Positions 20,378 to 29,950 of a stretch of 64,000 bases of DNA are shown here, piece by piece. Under the pieces are notes generated by a model. The model did no database searches and had not been told where the DNA came from. It saw only the letters and a list, made by a program, of their open reading frames with translations. The DNA is taken from assembly GCF_000024025.1 (NCBI RefSeq), contig NC_013131.1:6572001-6636000 (forward strand), in the 5' to 3' direction. Source of the DNA: Catenulispora acidiphila DSM 44928 (lineage in GTDB: Bacteria > Actinomycetota > Actinomycetes > Streptomycetales > Catenulisporaceae). The first letter of the stretch is position 1. Every line of letters starts with the position of its first letter. The position numbers and the translations under genes are program-made.

Positions 20378-20461
20378 CTACGCTTCCTGCCATCGGCGCG
20401 CCGCCGGGGCGTGCCGCCACCACGGACGGCGGCGGGCTGCTGCCCGGGGCTGGCTCGACAT
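20378..20461 (-). CDS. 27-aa Trp- and Arg-rich ORF between trpC and trpB
   Basis: An ATG ORF whose product contains PWWRHAPAARRW: three Trp and eight Arg in 27 residues. In Streptomyces the same position holds trpM, a small Trp-metabolism modulator with an Arg/Pro-rich PRGCRAPARRV-like stretch that this peptide partly resembles. Alternatively, the paired Trp codons could make it an attenuation leader peptide for trpB-trpA. The ribosome binding site is weak and no clear alternative hairpins were established. Either reading is tentative. Confidence 0.35.
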   Translation of the reverse strand: MSSQPRAAARRRPWWRHAPAARRWQEA

Positions 20462-20505
20462 CACGATCTGGACTCTACCGTCTCGCGCGCGGTCTTCGAA
20501 ACGCC

Positions 20506-21330
20506 TCAGCCGCGGCCGTTGCGCAGCGCCGGGTGGGCACCGGCGGCGACCAGGTCGGCGACCGCGGCGCGCGGGTCCTTGCCGGTCACCAGCGACTCGC
20601 CGACCAGCACCGCGTCGGCGCCGGCGTTGGCGTAGGCGATGAGGTCGTGCGGTCCGCGCACCCCGGACTCCGCGACACGCACGACGCCGTCCGGGACCAG
20701 CGGCGCCAGCCGGGCGAAGGTGTCCCGCCTGACCTCGAGGGTCTTCAGGTCGCGGGCGTTGACGCCGACCAGGCGGGCGCCGGCGTCCAGCGCGCGGCGC
20801 ACCTCTTCCTCGTCGTGCACCTCGACCAGCGGGGTCAGGCCGATGGAGGCGGCGCGCTCGATCAGCGACTCCAGCGCCGGCTGCTCGAGCGCGGCGACGA
20901 TCAGCAGCGCCAGGTCGGCGCCGTGCGCGCGGGCCTCCCACAGCTGGTAGCTGGTGACGATGAAGTCCTTGCGCAGCACCGCGATGTCGACCTTCTTGCG
21001 GACGTCGTCCAGGTCGCCCAGCGAGCCGCCGAAGCGGCGCTGCTCGGTGAGCACGGAGATGACGGTCGCGCCGCCGGCCTCGTAGTCCGCGGCCAGCCCG
21101 GCCGGGTCGGCGATCGCGGCCAGCGCGCCCTTGGACGGCGAGGAGCGCTTCACCTCGGCGATCACCTTCACGCCGTCGCCCCCGGCACCGCCGCGCCGCA
21201 GCAGCTCGACCCCGTCGCGGGCGCTGTCCATGCGCGCCACCCGGGCCTTCAGGTCGTCCAGGCTGATCTTCTCCTGGCGCTCGGCAAGGTCGAGGCGGAC
21301 GCCTTCGATGATCTCGGCAAGTACGTTCAC
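20506..21330 (-). CDS. trpC: indole-3-glycerol phosphate synthase
   Basis: 274 aa. It closes the indole ring from CdRP, the step before tryptophan synthase. Motifs include the catalytic Lys in [40 protein letters not shown] and the phosphate site GESLVTG. The GTG start at 21330 gives the usual [14 protein letters not shown]-terminus. It is monofunctional: no TrpF domain is fused. Confidence 0.97.
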   Translation of the reverse strand: MNVLAEIIEGVRLDLAERQEKISLDDLKARVARMDSARDGVELLRRGGAGGDGVKVIAEVKRSSPSKGALAAIADPAGLAADYEAGGATVISVLTEQRRFGGSLGDLDDVRKKVDIAVLRKDFIVTSYQLWEARAHGADLALLIVAALEQPALESLIERAASIGLTPLVEVHDEEEVRRALDAGARLVGVNARDLKTLEVRRDTFARLAPLVPDGVVRVAESGVRGPHDLIAYANAGADAVLVGESLVTGKDPRAAVADLVAAGAHPALRNGRG

Positions 21331-21515
21331 CGTCGTCAGCTCCCCTCGATCGCCTCACCAGATGGACTGCTCGCCTCCATGACGACTGGATGGGCGGCGT
21401 GTCCGACGTCTCACTCTAGCGGCTCCGGAAGGGCACCGAAGTCCAGTGATCTTCTCGTGGGACGAGCACCCGCGCCGGCGCCGCGGCGAACGCCGCACCG
21501 ACGCCGGAACCCCGA

Positions 21516-21541
21516 GGCCGCGGATCCGCTGGTCCGCGGCC
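21516..21541. terminator. hairpin in the trpC / HGxxPAAW gap
   Basis: A 9-bp perfect stem (GGCCGCGGA / TCCGCGGCC) with an 8-nt loop lies just after the HGxxPAAW gene. It may end transcription arriving from trpE and leave trpC-trpB-trpA under its own promoter in 21331-21515, where I see no gene. Confidence 0.5.
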
Positions 21542-21561
21542 GATCAGCGGCCCGGCACGGC

Positions 21562-21768
21562 CTACTTCGCGGGGGCACCCAGGCCCATCGCGGACATGGC
21601 CTTGCCGACTATCGGGGAGAGCACGGCGATCGCGCCGCCGACGACGGCCAGCGCCGGCACGGCCGTCACCAGGCCCGCGCCGCCGATCAGGAAGCCGATG
21701 ATGCACAGGAAGACGGCGGTCCAGGCGGCGGGGGTGCTGCCGTGGTCTTCATCGTGGGAGGACGACAT
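21562..21768 (-). CDS. HGxxPAAW family small membrane protein
   Basis: 68 aa with the family signature HGSTPAAW at residues 8-15, followed by two hydrophobic helices and a Gly/Ala C-terminus. The ATG at 21768 is chosen because AGGAG lies 4 nt upstream; a longer in-frame extension lacks one. The family is confined to actinomycetes and typically lies between trpE and trpC, as here. Its function is unknown; association with tryptophan synthesis is by position only. Confidence 0.85.
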   Translation of the reverse strand: MSSSHDEDHGSTPAAWTAVFLCIIGFLIGGAGLVTAVPALAVVGGAIAVLSPIVGKAMSAMGLGAPAK

Positions 21769-21822
21769 GGTGCTCCTAGCACTTACAGGTGGTTTAGGCG
21801 CACCCATTGTCGCTGATTCGGC

Positions 21823-22575
21823 CTAATGCTCCGCGCCCGGGGTGGGGGTTCGAGCCGAGGTCCGGGCCGCTACCGCATCGGTGGGATCCTCGCCGCGGTC
21901 CAGGGCGTCCCACAGGTCCTTGGAACTGCCGGTGTCCACAGTGCGCGCGGCGCTCGCCCGGGTGGCGGCGTTCTCATAGCGCGACGACATCCCGGGCCAG
22001 GTCGCACCGCGCACGAGCGCGGAAAGGCCGGCCACCACGACCAGCACGCCGCCGAGCGCCGAGACGATCCACCAGGACGCCGTGTGGGCGGTGACGGCAC
22101 CGGCCGCGAAGCCCTTGGCCGCCGCCTTGTCGGCCAGGACGTGCGCGGCGTGGCCGGCGCCGCGCGCGCCGAAGGCGGAGACCGCCGCACCTACGCCTGC
22201 TGCGATGAGGAGCACACCGACGAGTCGGCGCGCCAGCCGCTGCGTGGCGAACAGCGCGAGGCCGCCGGCCAAGGCGGTGAGACCGAGGGCGGTGACGGCA
22301 GCGGAGAGGTTGTTGCCGGTCGCGGCGACCTTGAGGGCGTTGGGCGCCTCGCCGACGGTGGCGGTCGCCCAGGGGCGTCCAGCCGCGGCCCAGGTCATCA
22401 CGCCGCCGAGCAGGGCGATCAGGACGCTGAGGGTGAGTTCGCGGCGACCGGCCCGGCGGGCTGCTTGGGCGGGATCGACACCAGAATCAACTGTCGCAGA
22501 CTCCGCGGCAGCGATCGGCTCCCGCTCCTGTGCGGCCTGCTTCGGCACCACACCCGCGCCAGCTGACTCGGCCAT
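21823..22575 (-). CDS. Trp biosynthesis-associated membrane protein (TIGR02234-like)
   Basis: A 250-aa protein with four predicted helices. It starts ELTLSVLIALLGGVMTWAAAGRPW; the next helices lie near residues 85-110, 115-135 and 165-190, and the tail is Asp/Glu/Thr rich (SSKDLWDALDRGEDPTD). This layout is the TIGR02234/Trp_oprn_chp family located after trpE in actinomycetes. The ATG at 22575 is chosen for GAGAGGAAG upstream; the longer frame overlaps trpE and is Gly/Arg-rich shadow. Function is not established. Confidence 0.85.
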   Translation of the reverse strand: MAESAGAGVVPKQAAQEREPIAAAESATVDSGVDPAQAARRAGRRELTLSVLIALLGGVMTWAAAGRPWATATVGEAPNALKVAATGNNLSAAVTALGLTALAGGLALFATQRLARRLVGVLLIAAGVGAAVSAFGARGAGHAAHVLADKAAAKGFAAGAVTAHTASWWIVSALGGVLVVVAGLSALVRGATWPGMSSRYENAATRASAARTVDTGSSKDLWDALDRGEDPTDAVAARTSARTPTPGAEH

Positions 22576-22637
22576 CACTGACTTCCTCTCATCCCTCACA
22601 TCCCCCTCATTCCTCTCGTCCTTCTCAGCACCCGCAC

Positions 22638-24188
22638 TCACCGCGTCCCCTCCCCCACCGCGGACCGCATCGTCCCGGCGACGGCGACCGCCTTCAGGAC
22701 CGCCATCGCCTTGTTGCGGCATTCCTGGTCCTCGGCCGCGGGGTCGGAGTCGGCGACGATGCCGGCGCCGGCCTGGACGAAGGCCATGCCGTCGCGGATC
22801 AGGACCGTGCGGATGGCGATCGCGGTGTCGGCGTCGCCGGCGAAGTCCAGGTAGCCGACGATGCCTCCGTACAGGCCGCGGCGGGTCGGTTCGTTGTGCT
22901 CGATGATCTCCATCGCGCGCGGTTTGGGGGCGCCGGACAAGGTGCCGGCGGGGAAGGTCGCGGTGACGGCGTCGAAGGCCGTCTTGCCTTCGGCCAGGTC
23001 GCCGATCACCGTGGAGACGATGTGCATGACGTGGCTGTAGCGCTCGACCGCCATGAAGTCCACGACCTCCACCGAGCCCGGGCGGCTGATGCGGCCCAGG
23101 TCGTTGCGGCCGAGGTCGACGAGCATCAGGTGCTCGGCGCGCTCCTTGGGGTCGGCCAGCAGGTCCGCGGCGAGTTGCGCGTCCTGCTCGGGGTCGGCGC
23201 CGCGGGGGCGGGTGCCGGCGATCGGGTGCAGCATGGCGCGGCCCTCGGTCACCTTCACCAGCGCCTCGGGCGAGGAGCCGACGATGTCGAAGCCGCCGTC
23301 GGCGCTGCCGTCCGGGCCGGGGACGCGCAGCAGGTACATGTACGGACTCGGATTCGTCGCCCGCAGCACCCGGTAGACGTCCAGCGACGAGGCCCGCACC
23401 TCGGCCTCGAAGCGCTGGCTCACCACGATCTGGAACGCCTCGCCGGACTTGATCTCCTCGATGCAGCGCACCACCGTCTCGCGGTAGTCCTCCGAGGTGC
23501 GGTTGGCGCTGAACTCCGGCGCGACGCCCGGGTCGTACACCACCGGCGTGTTGACCATCGGCGCGTTCAGCGCGGCGGTCATCGCGTCCAGGCGCTCCAC
23601 GGCGCGGGTGTACGCCGCCTCGACGCCGGTAGGCAGATTGTCATAATTGACGACGTTCGCGATCAGCCAGACCGAGCCGTCGGCGTGGTCCAGCACCGCC
23701 AGGTCCAGGCTGAGCAGGAACGTCATCTCCGGGATCTGCAGGTCGTCCTTGGCCAGGTCCGGCAGCCGCTCCAGGCGGCGCACGGCGTCGTAGCCCATGT
23801 ATCCGACCAGCCCGCCGGTCAGCGGCGGCAGCCCGGGCAGCCGCGGGGTGTGCAGCATCTCCAGGGTCTCGCGCAGCACGTCCATGGGGTCGCCGGAGGT
23901 CGGCAGCCCGACCGGCGGCTCGCCGATCCAGTGCGCCGCGCCGTCCTGCTCACTCAGCGCCGCGCCGGTGCTGACGCCGACGAAGGAGTACCGCGACCAG
24001 ATGCCGTGCTCGGCCGACTCCAGCAGGAAGGTGCCGGGCCGCTCGCCGGCGAGCTTGCGGTACAGCCCGACCGGCGTCTCGCCGTCGGCCAGCACGCGCC
24101 GCACCACCGGGATCACCCGGCGGTCCTCGGCGAGCCCGCGGAAGGTCGGCAGATCCGGGGTGTCCACCCCTGGGGGGAAGGCCGTCAT
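22638..24188 (-). CDS. trpE: anthranilate synthase component I
   Basis: 516 aa. It converts chorismate plus ammonia (from TrpG, not in this window) to anthranilate. Chorismate-binding motifs are [47 protein letters not shown] and [11 protein letters not shown]. An LLES element (residues about 54-57) of the Trp feedback site is visible. The ATG overlaps the hisI stop by 4 nt (ATGA), so trpE translation is coupled to a histidine gene. Length is normal. Confidence 0.97.
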   Translation of the reverse strand: MTAFPPGVDTPDLPTFRGLAEDRRVIPVVRRVLADGETPVGLYRKLAGERPGTFLLESAEHGIWSRYSFVGVSTGAALSEQDGAAHWIGEPPVGLPTSGDPMDVLRETLEMLHTPRLPGLPPLTGGLVGYMGYDAVRRLERLPDLAKDDLQIPEMTFLLSLDLAVLDHADGSVWLIANVVNYDNLPTGVEAAYTRAVERLDAMTAALNAPMVNTPVVYDPGVAPEFSANRTSEDYRETVVRCIEEIKSGEAFQIVVSQRFEAEVRASSLDVYRVLRATNPSPYMYLLRVPGPDGSADGGFDIVGSSPEALVKVTEGRAMLHPIAGTRPRGADPEQDAQLAADLLADPKERAEHLMLVDLGRNDLGRISRPGSVEVVDFMAVERYSHVMHIVSTVIGDLAEGKTAFDAVTATFPAGTLSGAPKPRAMEIIEHNEPTRRGLYGGIVGYLDFAGDADTAIAIRTVLIRDGMAFVQAGAGIVADSDPAAEDQECRNKAMAVLKAVAVAGTMRSAVGEGTR

Positions 24189-24637
24189 GCCGTTGATTCT
24201 CCCAGAGGCCCGCGCGCCGCCGACGCCGAGCCCGCGCTCCTGCTTTCGTCCCGGCTCGCACCGGTCTCGGCGTCCACCCCGAGCGGCAGATCCCCGGCGT
24301 CGAAGCACGTCCGGTCCCCGGTGTGGCAGGCGCCGCCGCTCTGGTCCACCTTCAGCAGCACCGCGTCGCCGTCGCAGTCCACCGCGGCGGACTTCAGGAT
24401 CTGCACGTTCCCCGACGTGTCCCCCTTGGTCCAGTACTCCGCCCGCGACCGCGACCAGTACGTGACGCGCCCGCTGACCAGCGTCCGCCGCAGCGCCTCC
24501 TCGTCCATCCACGCCAGCATCAGCACCTCGCCGGTGTCGTGCTGCTGCGCGATGGCGGCGAACAAACCATGCTCGTCGCGCTTGAGCCGGGCGGCGATCT
24601 CAGGGGCGAGGGCGGGGGTGGCGACTTCGTCGGTCAT
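24185..24637 (-). CDS. hisI: phosphoribosyl-AMP cyclohydrolase
   Basis: 150 aa. It opens the purine ring of PR-AMP, the third step of histidine synthesis. Motifs are [32 protein letters not shown] and the metal-binding [13 protein letters not shown] followed by GGACHTG. A Ser/Ala/Arg tail of 35 residues follows the catalytic domain. No HisE domain is fused. The ATG at 24637 is preferred; the longer frame runs into the divergent DUF1707 gene. It is separated from the main his operon by an 8.5-kb transporter and regulatory cassette. Confidence 0.95.
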   Translation of the reverse strand: MTDEVATPALAPEIAARLKRDEHGLFAAIAQQHDTGEVLMLAWMDEEALRRTLVSGRVTYWSRSRAEYWTKGDTSGNVQILKSAAVDCDGDAVLLKVDQSGGACHTGDRTCFDAGDLPLGVDAETGASRDESRSAGSASAARGPLGESTA

Positions 24638-24765
24638 GCACCCATTGTCGCCCGGCGCACCGGCGGCGCTCCGGGCGGGTTCGATCCGTGGACGAGGCGC
24701 CTGGAGCCGGTCGCCGCGTTGCGATATAACGTGAGGGTCGCCGCCGTCGTTCGAGGGGAACCCGC

Positions 24766-25392
24766 ATGTCGACTGATCCGGCCAAGTCACCTGCGCTGCG
24801 CGCGTCCGACGCGGACCGCGACCGGGTCATCGACACGCTGCGCACCGCCGTCGCCGACGGCCGGCTGGACCCCGCCGAGTACGACGAGCGCGTCGAGACG
24901 GCACTGTCCGCGCGCACCTTCGAGGCGCTGGCGCCGCTGACGGCCGATCTGGCGCCCGGCGCCGGCCTCGCCCCGGCTCCGGTTCCGGTTCCGGCCAGAG
25001 CGGCGCCCAAGCGGCTGGTCATCAAGCAGAAGCACGGGGTCGTGCGGCGCGACGGCGACTGGGCGCTGCCGGAGCGGCTGGTGCTGCGCACCGCGTGGTC
25101 CGGCGTGGAGCTGGATCTGCGGCACGCCGTGCCCAGCGGACCCGAGCTGGTCATCGACATGCGGGTGCGCGGCGGCGGGGTGACGCTGATCGTCGCCCCG
25201 GGCATGGAGGTGGACGCCAACGACCTGCGGGTGAAGTTCGGCGGCACCTCGATCACCCGGACCGCCGGCGACGACACGCCGATCACGCTCCGGATCCGCA
25301 TCGTGGGCCGGTTGAAGCACGGCGCGGTCGGGACGCGGTGGGCGCGCCCGGGCGAGAAGGTGGCGCCGCCGCCGGAGGACAGCGCCACCTGA
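24766..25392 (+). CDS. DUF1707 domain protein
   Basis: 208 aa. The N-terminal 55 residues match DUF1707 ([44 protein letters not shown]), a SHOCT-like domain common in actinomycetes. The rest (residues about 80-200) is a beta-rich soluble domain with [19 protein letters not shown], resembling the cell-wall-active antibiotic response fold. GAGGGGA precedes the ATG. It is transcribed away from hisI and meets the ABC exporter gene tail to tail (8-nt gap). Confidence 0.8.
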   Translation: MSTDPAKSPALRASDADRDRVIDTLRTAVADGRLDPAEYDERVETALSARTFEALAPLTADLAPGAGLAPAPVPVPARAAPKRLVIKQKHGVVRRDGDWALPERLVLRTAWSGVELDLRHAVPSGPELVIDMRVRGGGVTLIVAPGMEVDANDLRVKFGGTSITRTAGDDTPITLRIRIVGRLKHGAVGTRWARPGEKVAPPPEDSAT

Positions 25393-25399
25393 TCTCGCG

Positions 25400-27262
25400 C
25401 TACGAAGCCTGCTGCCGGGACCAGCTCTCATACAGTCCCGAATACACCCCGCCGGCGCCCACCAGCTCCCGGTGCGGCCCGCGCTCCACGATCTGTCCGG
25501 CGTCGAACACGAACACCTCGTCCGCGGCCTCCGCCGTGGACAGCCGGTGCGCGATCGCGATCGACGTCCGCCCGCGCGTCAGCCCGTCCAGCGCCCGGGT
25601 GATCCGCACCTCGGTCGCCGGGTCCACCGCCGACGTCGCCTCGTCCAGCACCAGCAGGTCCGGATCGGCGATGTAGGCCCGGGCCAGCGCGACCAGCTGC
25701 CGCTCGCCGGCCGACAGCGACTCCCCGCGCTGCCCGACCCGGGTCGCCATGCCCTCCGGCAGCCCGTCGAGCCAGTCGGTCAGGCTCAGGTCCTCGAACG
25801 CCCGGCGCACCTCGGCGTCGGTGGCGCCGGGCTTGCCGTAGCGGACGTTGTCGCCGACGGTCATGTCGAACAGGAACCCGTCCTGCGGGACCATCACCAT
25901 GCGCGAGCGCAGCGTCTCGAAGCCGATGTCCTTCAGCGGCACGCCGTTGATCAGGATCCTGCCGGAGCTGGGATCCATCAGCCGGGTCAGCAGCTTGGCG
26001 AAGGTGGTCTTGCCCGAGCCGGTCTCCCCGACCACCGCCACCCGCGTGCGCGGCGTGATCTCGGTGGTCAGCGAGTGCAGTACCGGGGTACCGCCTGGGT
26101 AGGCGAACACGACCTCTTCGAAGCCGACGCCCAGCGGACCGTCCGGCGGCGTGACGCCGGCCCGGCCGGGATCCACCACGTCCGGCGGCTGCTCCAGCAG
26201 CCCGACGATGCGGCGCCAGCCGGCGATCGCGTTCTGCGCCTCGTTCAGCTGCTCGGTGGCGAACTGCACCGGGGAGATGAACAGGTTCACCAGGAAGAGC
26301 ATCGCGGTCAGGTCGCCGACCGAGAGGTGCCCGCCGACGCCGAGCATCACGCCGACCACCACGATCGCGGCGTTCACCAGCCCGGCGACCAGCTCGCCCA
26401 TGGAGAAGGTGACGACGATCAGCCGCTGGGTGCGGACCTGGGAGTCGCGGGTGTCCTCGACCGCCGCGCCGATCCGGGCGCCGGCGCGGTCCTCGATGCC
26501 GTAGGCGCGCAGCACGTCGGCGCCGACCAGCGCCTCGGACACCTCGCCGAGCATCCTGCCGTAGCGTCGCCGGACCTTGCGGTAGGCGCGTCCGGTCCGG
26601 CCCTGGATCTTGCGCATGACCAGGAACATCGGCACGAAGCAGACCCAGACCAGGATCGTGAGCTGCCAGGAGAACACCGCCATCACGATCGTGACCACCA
26701 CGACCTGCGCAACGGCGACGAACAGCTGCATGCCGCCCTGCTGGATGAACACGGTGACCGTGTCGATGTCGCTGGTGACCCGGCTGACCAGCGCGCCGCG
26801 CTGCTCGGCCTGCTGGTGCAGCAGCGAGAGGTCGTGCACGTGCCGGAAGGCCTTGGTCCGCACCTCGGCCAGCCCGCGCTCGCTGGAGGTGTAGAGCCGG
26901 AAGTTCATCAGGTACGCCGACACCGCGGTGATCAGCACCGCCACGGCGCTGAGCGCGACCATGGTGCGCACCTCGCCGTAGTCGGGACCGCCCTCGGCGA
27001 GGATGCCGTGGTCCAGCGTCTGCTGCACGGTCAGCGGGATCACGATCCGGCCGACGGTGGCGATCAGCGCCAGGGCGAGCGTGACGCCCAAACCCTTGGT
27101 GAACGCCGGAGCCAGCCGGACGCCGCGGCGCAGGACGGCGTAGCCGCCGTCGAGGGCCTCAGGAAGCTGATAGCCGCCCCCGGGCGCGACGGCGTTCTCT
27201 GTGCCCAGTTCGCCCCCTTCGCCCTCTTCGACATCGTCGAGTTCGGCGACCGCGGTGCTCAT
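25400..27262 (-). CDS. ABC exporter half-transporter, catalytic-site Glu intact
   Basis: 620 aa. A six-helix exporter membrane domain (residues about 55-340) is fused to an ATPase. Walker A is GETGSGKTT, the signature is the atypical LSAGERQ, and Walker B LLVLDEATSAVD carries the catalytic Glu; the H-loop is IAIAHRLS. The ATG overlaps the end of the partner gene by 4 nt. Its altered signature faces the partner's altered Walker B, so the pair should form a heterodimer with one canonical and one degenerate site. The substrate is unknown (drug, lipid or peptide). Confidence 0.9.
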   Translation of the reverse strand: MSTAVAELDDVEEGEGGELGTENAVAPGGGYQLPEALDGGYAVLRRGVRLAPAFTKGLGVTLALALIATVGRIVIPLTVQQTLDHGILAEGGPDYGEVRTMVALSAVAVLITAVSAYLMNFRLYTSSERGLAEVRTKAFRHVHDLSLLHQQAEQRGALVSRVTSDIDTVTVFIQQGGMQLFVAVAQVVVVTIVMAVFSWQLTILVWVCFVPMFLVMRKIQGRTGRAYRKVRRRYGRMLGEVSEALVGADVLRAYGIEDRAGARIGAAVEDTRDSQVRTQRLIVVTFSMGELVAGLVNAAIVVVGVMLGVGGHLSVGDLTAMLFLVNLFISPVQFATEQLNEAQNAIAGWRRIVGLLEQPPDVVDPGRAGVTPPDGPLGVGFEEVVFAYPGGTPVLHSLTTEITPRTRVAVVGETGSGKTTFAKLLTRLMDPSSGRILINGVPLKDIGFETLRSRMVMVPQDGFLFDMTVGDNVRYGKPGATDAEVRRAFEDLSLTDWLDGLPEGMATRVGQRGESLSAGERQLVALARAYIADPDLLVLDEATSAVDPATEVRITRALDGLTRGRTSIAIAHRLSTAEAADEVFVFDAGQIVERGPHRELVGAGGVYSGLYESWSRQQAS

Positions 27263-29088
27263 ATCCCGACCTCCTGCAGTTCGCCGTCCCGCTCTTCGTG
27301 GTCGCGCTCGTAGGCGGTGATCAGGTCGCGGTAGCCCGCGCAGCGCTCGACCAGCTCCAGGTGCGGACCGCGGTCCACGACCCGGCCGTGCTCGACGTAG
27401 ACCACCTCGTCGGCGAGCGCGATCGTGGCCTTGCGGTAGGCGACGACCAGGACGGTGGAGGCCAGCGTGCCCTCGCCGGCGGCGTCCCGCAGCCCGCCGA
27501 GGATCGCGGCCTCGACCTGCGGGTCCACGCTGGCGGTGCAGTCGTCCAGGATGAGCAGCCGCGGCTGGCGGATCAGGGCCCTGGCCAGCGCCAGGCGCTG
27601 GCGCTGACCGCCGGACAGCGTCGCGCCGCGCTCGCCGATGACCGCGTCCAGCCCTTCGGGCAGGCGCTTGACGAACCGCTCGGCCTGCGCCAGCCGCAGC
27701 GCGGCCCAGACCTGCTCGTCGTCGGCGTCGCGGTCCAGCCGGATGTTGTCCCGGATGCTGTCGGCGAACAGGAAGGTCTGCTGCGGGACCAGCGAGACCT
27801 GCGCCGGGATCTGGCCGCGCGCGAAGTCGCGGAGGTCGGTGCCGTCCAGCCGCACGCTGCCGCTGTCGGGGTCGGCCAGCCGCGCGAGCAGGCCGGTGAG
27901 CGTGGACTTCCCCGCGCCGGTGGGCCCGACCAGCGCCACCGTCGAGCCGGGCCGCAGGCTCAGATCGATGTCGCGCAGGATCGCCTGGCCGTCGTAGCCG
28001 AAGCTGACGTGGTCCAGGTGGACGTCGGCCGCGCCGCCGGCGGGCGCCAGGCGCGCGCCGTACTCCATGTCCCCTTCGGAATCGAGCACCGCCTTGACCC
28101 GGCTGTAGCCGACGACCGAGCGCGGCAGCTCGCCCAGCACCCAGCCGATCGCCCGCAGCGGGAAGGCCAGCAGCGTGATCAGGTAGGCGACCTGCACCAC
28201 CTGCCCGGCCTGGATCGCGCCGGAGGCGACGCGCGACGTGCCGACCAGCAGCGCGACCAGCACACCGAGGTTCGGCACGGCCTCCAGCGCCGGGTCGAAG
28301 AACGCCCGGGCCCGGCCGGCGGCGATGTTGGCGTCACGCAGCCGGTCGGCGGCGCCGGCGAACCGCGCGGTCTCCACGTCCTCACGGCCCAGGGTCTTCA
28401 CGACCAGGCCGCCGTCGAAGGACTCGTGCGCGATCTCGGCAACGCCCGCGCGCATCTCCTGCGCGGCGGCCAGCCGAGGCGCGGCGAAGCGCTGGTAAAT
28501 CGTGTTCAGCGCGATGATCGCCGGAAAGAGCAGAAAGCCGATGATCGCCAGCACCGGATCGGTGAGCACCATCGACACCAGGGCCGCGACCATCATGATC
28601 AGCACCCCGAGCGACATCGGCAGCGGAGCGATGAACTGCCACGTCATGTCCACATCGGAGCCGGCGTTGGACAGCAGCTGCCCGGTGGGATGGCGCCGGT
28701 GCCAGGACAAAGGCAACTGCAAGTAGCGTTCTGAGACCGCGCGCCGATACCGCGACTGCAGGCGGAACTGCATCACCCCGGCCAGCAGCCGCCGCCCGAT
28801 GATCCCCATCACCTTGGCCAGCGCCACCCCCAGGATCAACAGCCCGGCGGTCAACGTCGCCCCGGCCGGCACCTTCCCGGCCCGGAACGCCGGCAGCACC
28901 GCGTGATCGGTCGCCCACCCCACGGCCCACGCCGCACCGACCGTCATGACGCCGTAGACAGCGCTCCCACTCACCGCCGCCGCGAACACCCGCGGCTCAG
29001 TCCGGATCGCCACGCCAAGGATCCCCATACCTCGCCTGAGGATGGACCCCTGCGCCCGCGCAGCCGTCTGTAAACTCTCCGTACTCAC
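27259..29088 (-). CDS. ABC exporter half-transporter, degenerate catalytic site
   Basis: 609 aa with the same layout as its partner. Walker A is GPTGAGKSTLTGLL and the signature is canonical LSGGQRQRLALARAL. Walker B reads LLILDDCTASVD, with Asp where the catalytic Glu should be, and the switch position is VVAYRKATI with no H-loop His. Both are hallmarks of the degenerate half of heterodimeric exporters such as TmrAB- or BmrCD-like systems. The GTG start precedes 163 nt without a gene. Confidence 0.9.
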   Translation of the reverse strand: MSTESLQTAARAQGSILRRGMGILGVAIRTEPRVFAAAVSGSAVYGVMTVGAAWAVGWATDHAVLPAFRAGKVPAGATLTAGLLILGVALAKVMGIIGRRLLAGVMQFRLQSRYRRAVSERYLQLPLSWHRRHPTGQLLSNAGSDVDMTWQFIAPLPMSLGVLIMMVAALVSMVLTDPVLAIIGFLLFPAIIALNTIYQRFAAPRLAAAQEMRAGVAEIAHESFDGGLVVKTLGREDVETARFAGAADRLRDANIAAGRARAFFDPALEAVPNLGVLVALLVGTSRVASGAIQAGQVVQVAYLITLLAFPLRAIGWVLGELPRSVVGYSRVKAVLDSEGDMEYGARLAPAGGAADVHLDHVSFGYDGQAILRDIDLSLRPGSTVALVGPTGAGKSTLTGLLARLADPDSGSVRLDGTDLRDFARGQIPAQVSLVPQQTFLFADSIRDNIRLDRDADDEQVWAALRLAQAERFVKRLPEGLDAVIGERGATLSGGQRQRLALARALIRQPRLLILDDCTASVDPQVEAAILGGLRDAAGEGTLASTVLVVAYRKATIALADEVVYVEHGRVVDRGPHLELVERCAGYRDLITAYERDHEERDGELQEVGI

Positions 29089-29251
29089 GTCATCCCACCC
29101 AAGTCACGCCGAGACCCTGCCCGTGGTCCACTCTGGCGGACAACACCCGGCGAGGTAAAACCCATTCCGGATGCGCGGGTGTTACTTGCGGTTTGTTTTC
29201 CGCGACGTGTTCTCGACCTGAGCACGGTTCACCGCTCGCGGAACGCAGCGC

Positions 29252-29950
29252 CTATCGCTCCGCGCCGGGCTGTGAGCCCGCTGCGACCAAGCCGATCTCG
29301 TAGGCGAACACCACCGCCTGCACGCGGTCGCGCAGCTCCAGCTTCGGCAGGATGCGGCTGACGTGGGTCTTCACCGTGGCCTCGGACAGGTGCAAGGTCT
29401 CGGCGATCTCGGCGTTGGACTGGCCGCGCGCGATCTCGACCAGGACCTCGCGTTCGCGGTCGGTCAGGCGCTCCAGGCGCTCCAGGCGCTCGTCGGCGCG
29501 CGGGCCGGCGGCGGTGGCGGCGGGGTCGGTCTGGCGGGCGAAGGCCTCGATCAGCTGGCGCGTGATGCGGGGGGCGACCACGCCGTCCCCGGCGGCCACG
29601 GTGCGGATGCCCGCGATGAGATCGGCCGGGTGCGCGTTCTTCAGCAGGAAGCCCGCGGCGCCGGCTCGCAGCGCGGCGAAGGCGTACTCGTCGAGATCGA
29701 AGGTGGTCAGGATGAGGACCCGCGAAGGCAGCTGCGCGGCGCTGATGCGCGCGGTGGCCTCGATGCCGTCGACGCCGGGCATGCGCACGTCCATCAGCAC
29801 CACGTCGGGGCGCAGCTCGGCGGCGAGCGCCACCGCCTCGGCGCCGTCTCCGGCCTCGCCGACGACCGCGACGTCCGGCTGCGCCTCCAGCACCATACGG
29901 AAGCCCATGCGCAGCAGCGGCGCGTCGTCCACCAGCAGAACGCTGATCAC
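29252..29950 (-). CDS. NarL/LuxR-type response regulator
   Basis: 232 aa. The receiver domain (1-120) has acidic residues VDD, phosphoacceptor Asp54 in VVLMDVRMPG, Thr in ILTTFD and Lys in FLLKNAHP. The C-terminal LuxR-type helix-turn-helix is LTDREREVLVEIARGQ then NAEIAETLHLSEATVKTHVS. The GTG start overlaps the kinase stop by 4 nt (GTGA). It probably controls the upstream ABC genes of its own operon; two dyads lie at 33136-33175 where such a promoter should be. Confidence 0.92.
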   Translation of the reverse strand: MISVLLVDDAPLLRMGFRMVLEAQPDVAVVGEAGDGAEAVALAAELRPDVVLMDVRMPGVDGIEATARISAAQLPSRVLILTTFDLDEYAFAALRAGAAGFLLKNAHPADLIAGIRTVAAGDGVVAPRITRQLIEAFARQTDPAATAAGPRADERLERLERLTDREREVLVEIARGQSNAEIAETLHLSEATVKTHVSRILPKLELRDRVQAVVFAYEIGLVAAGSQPGAER

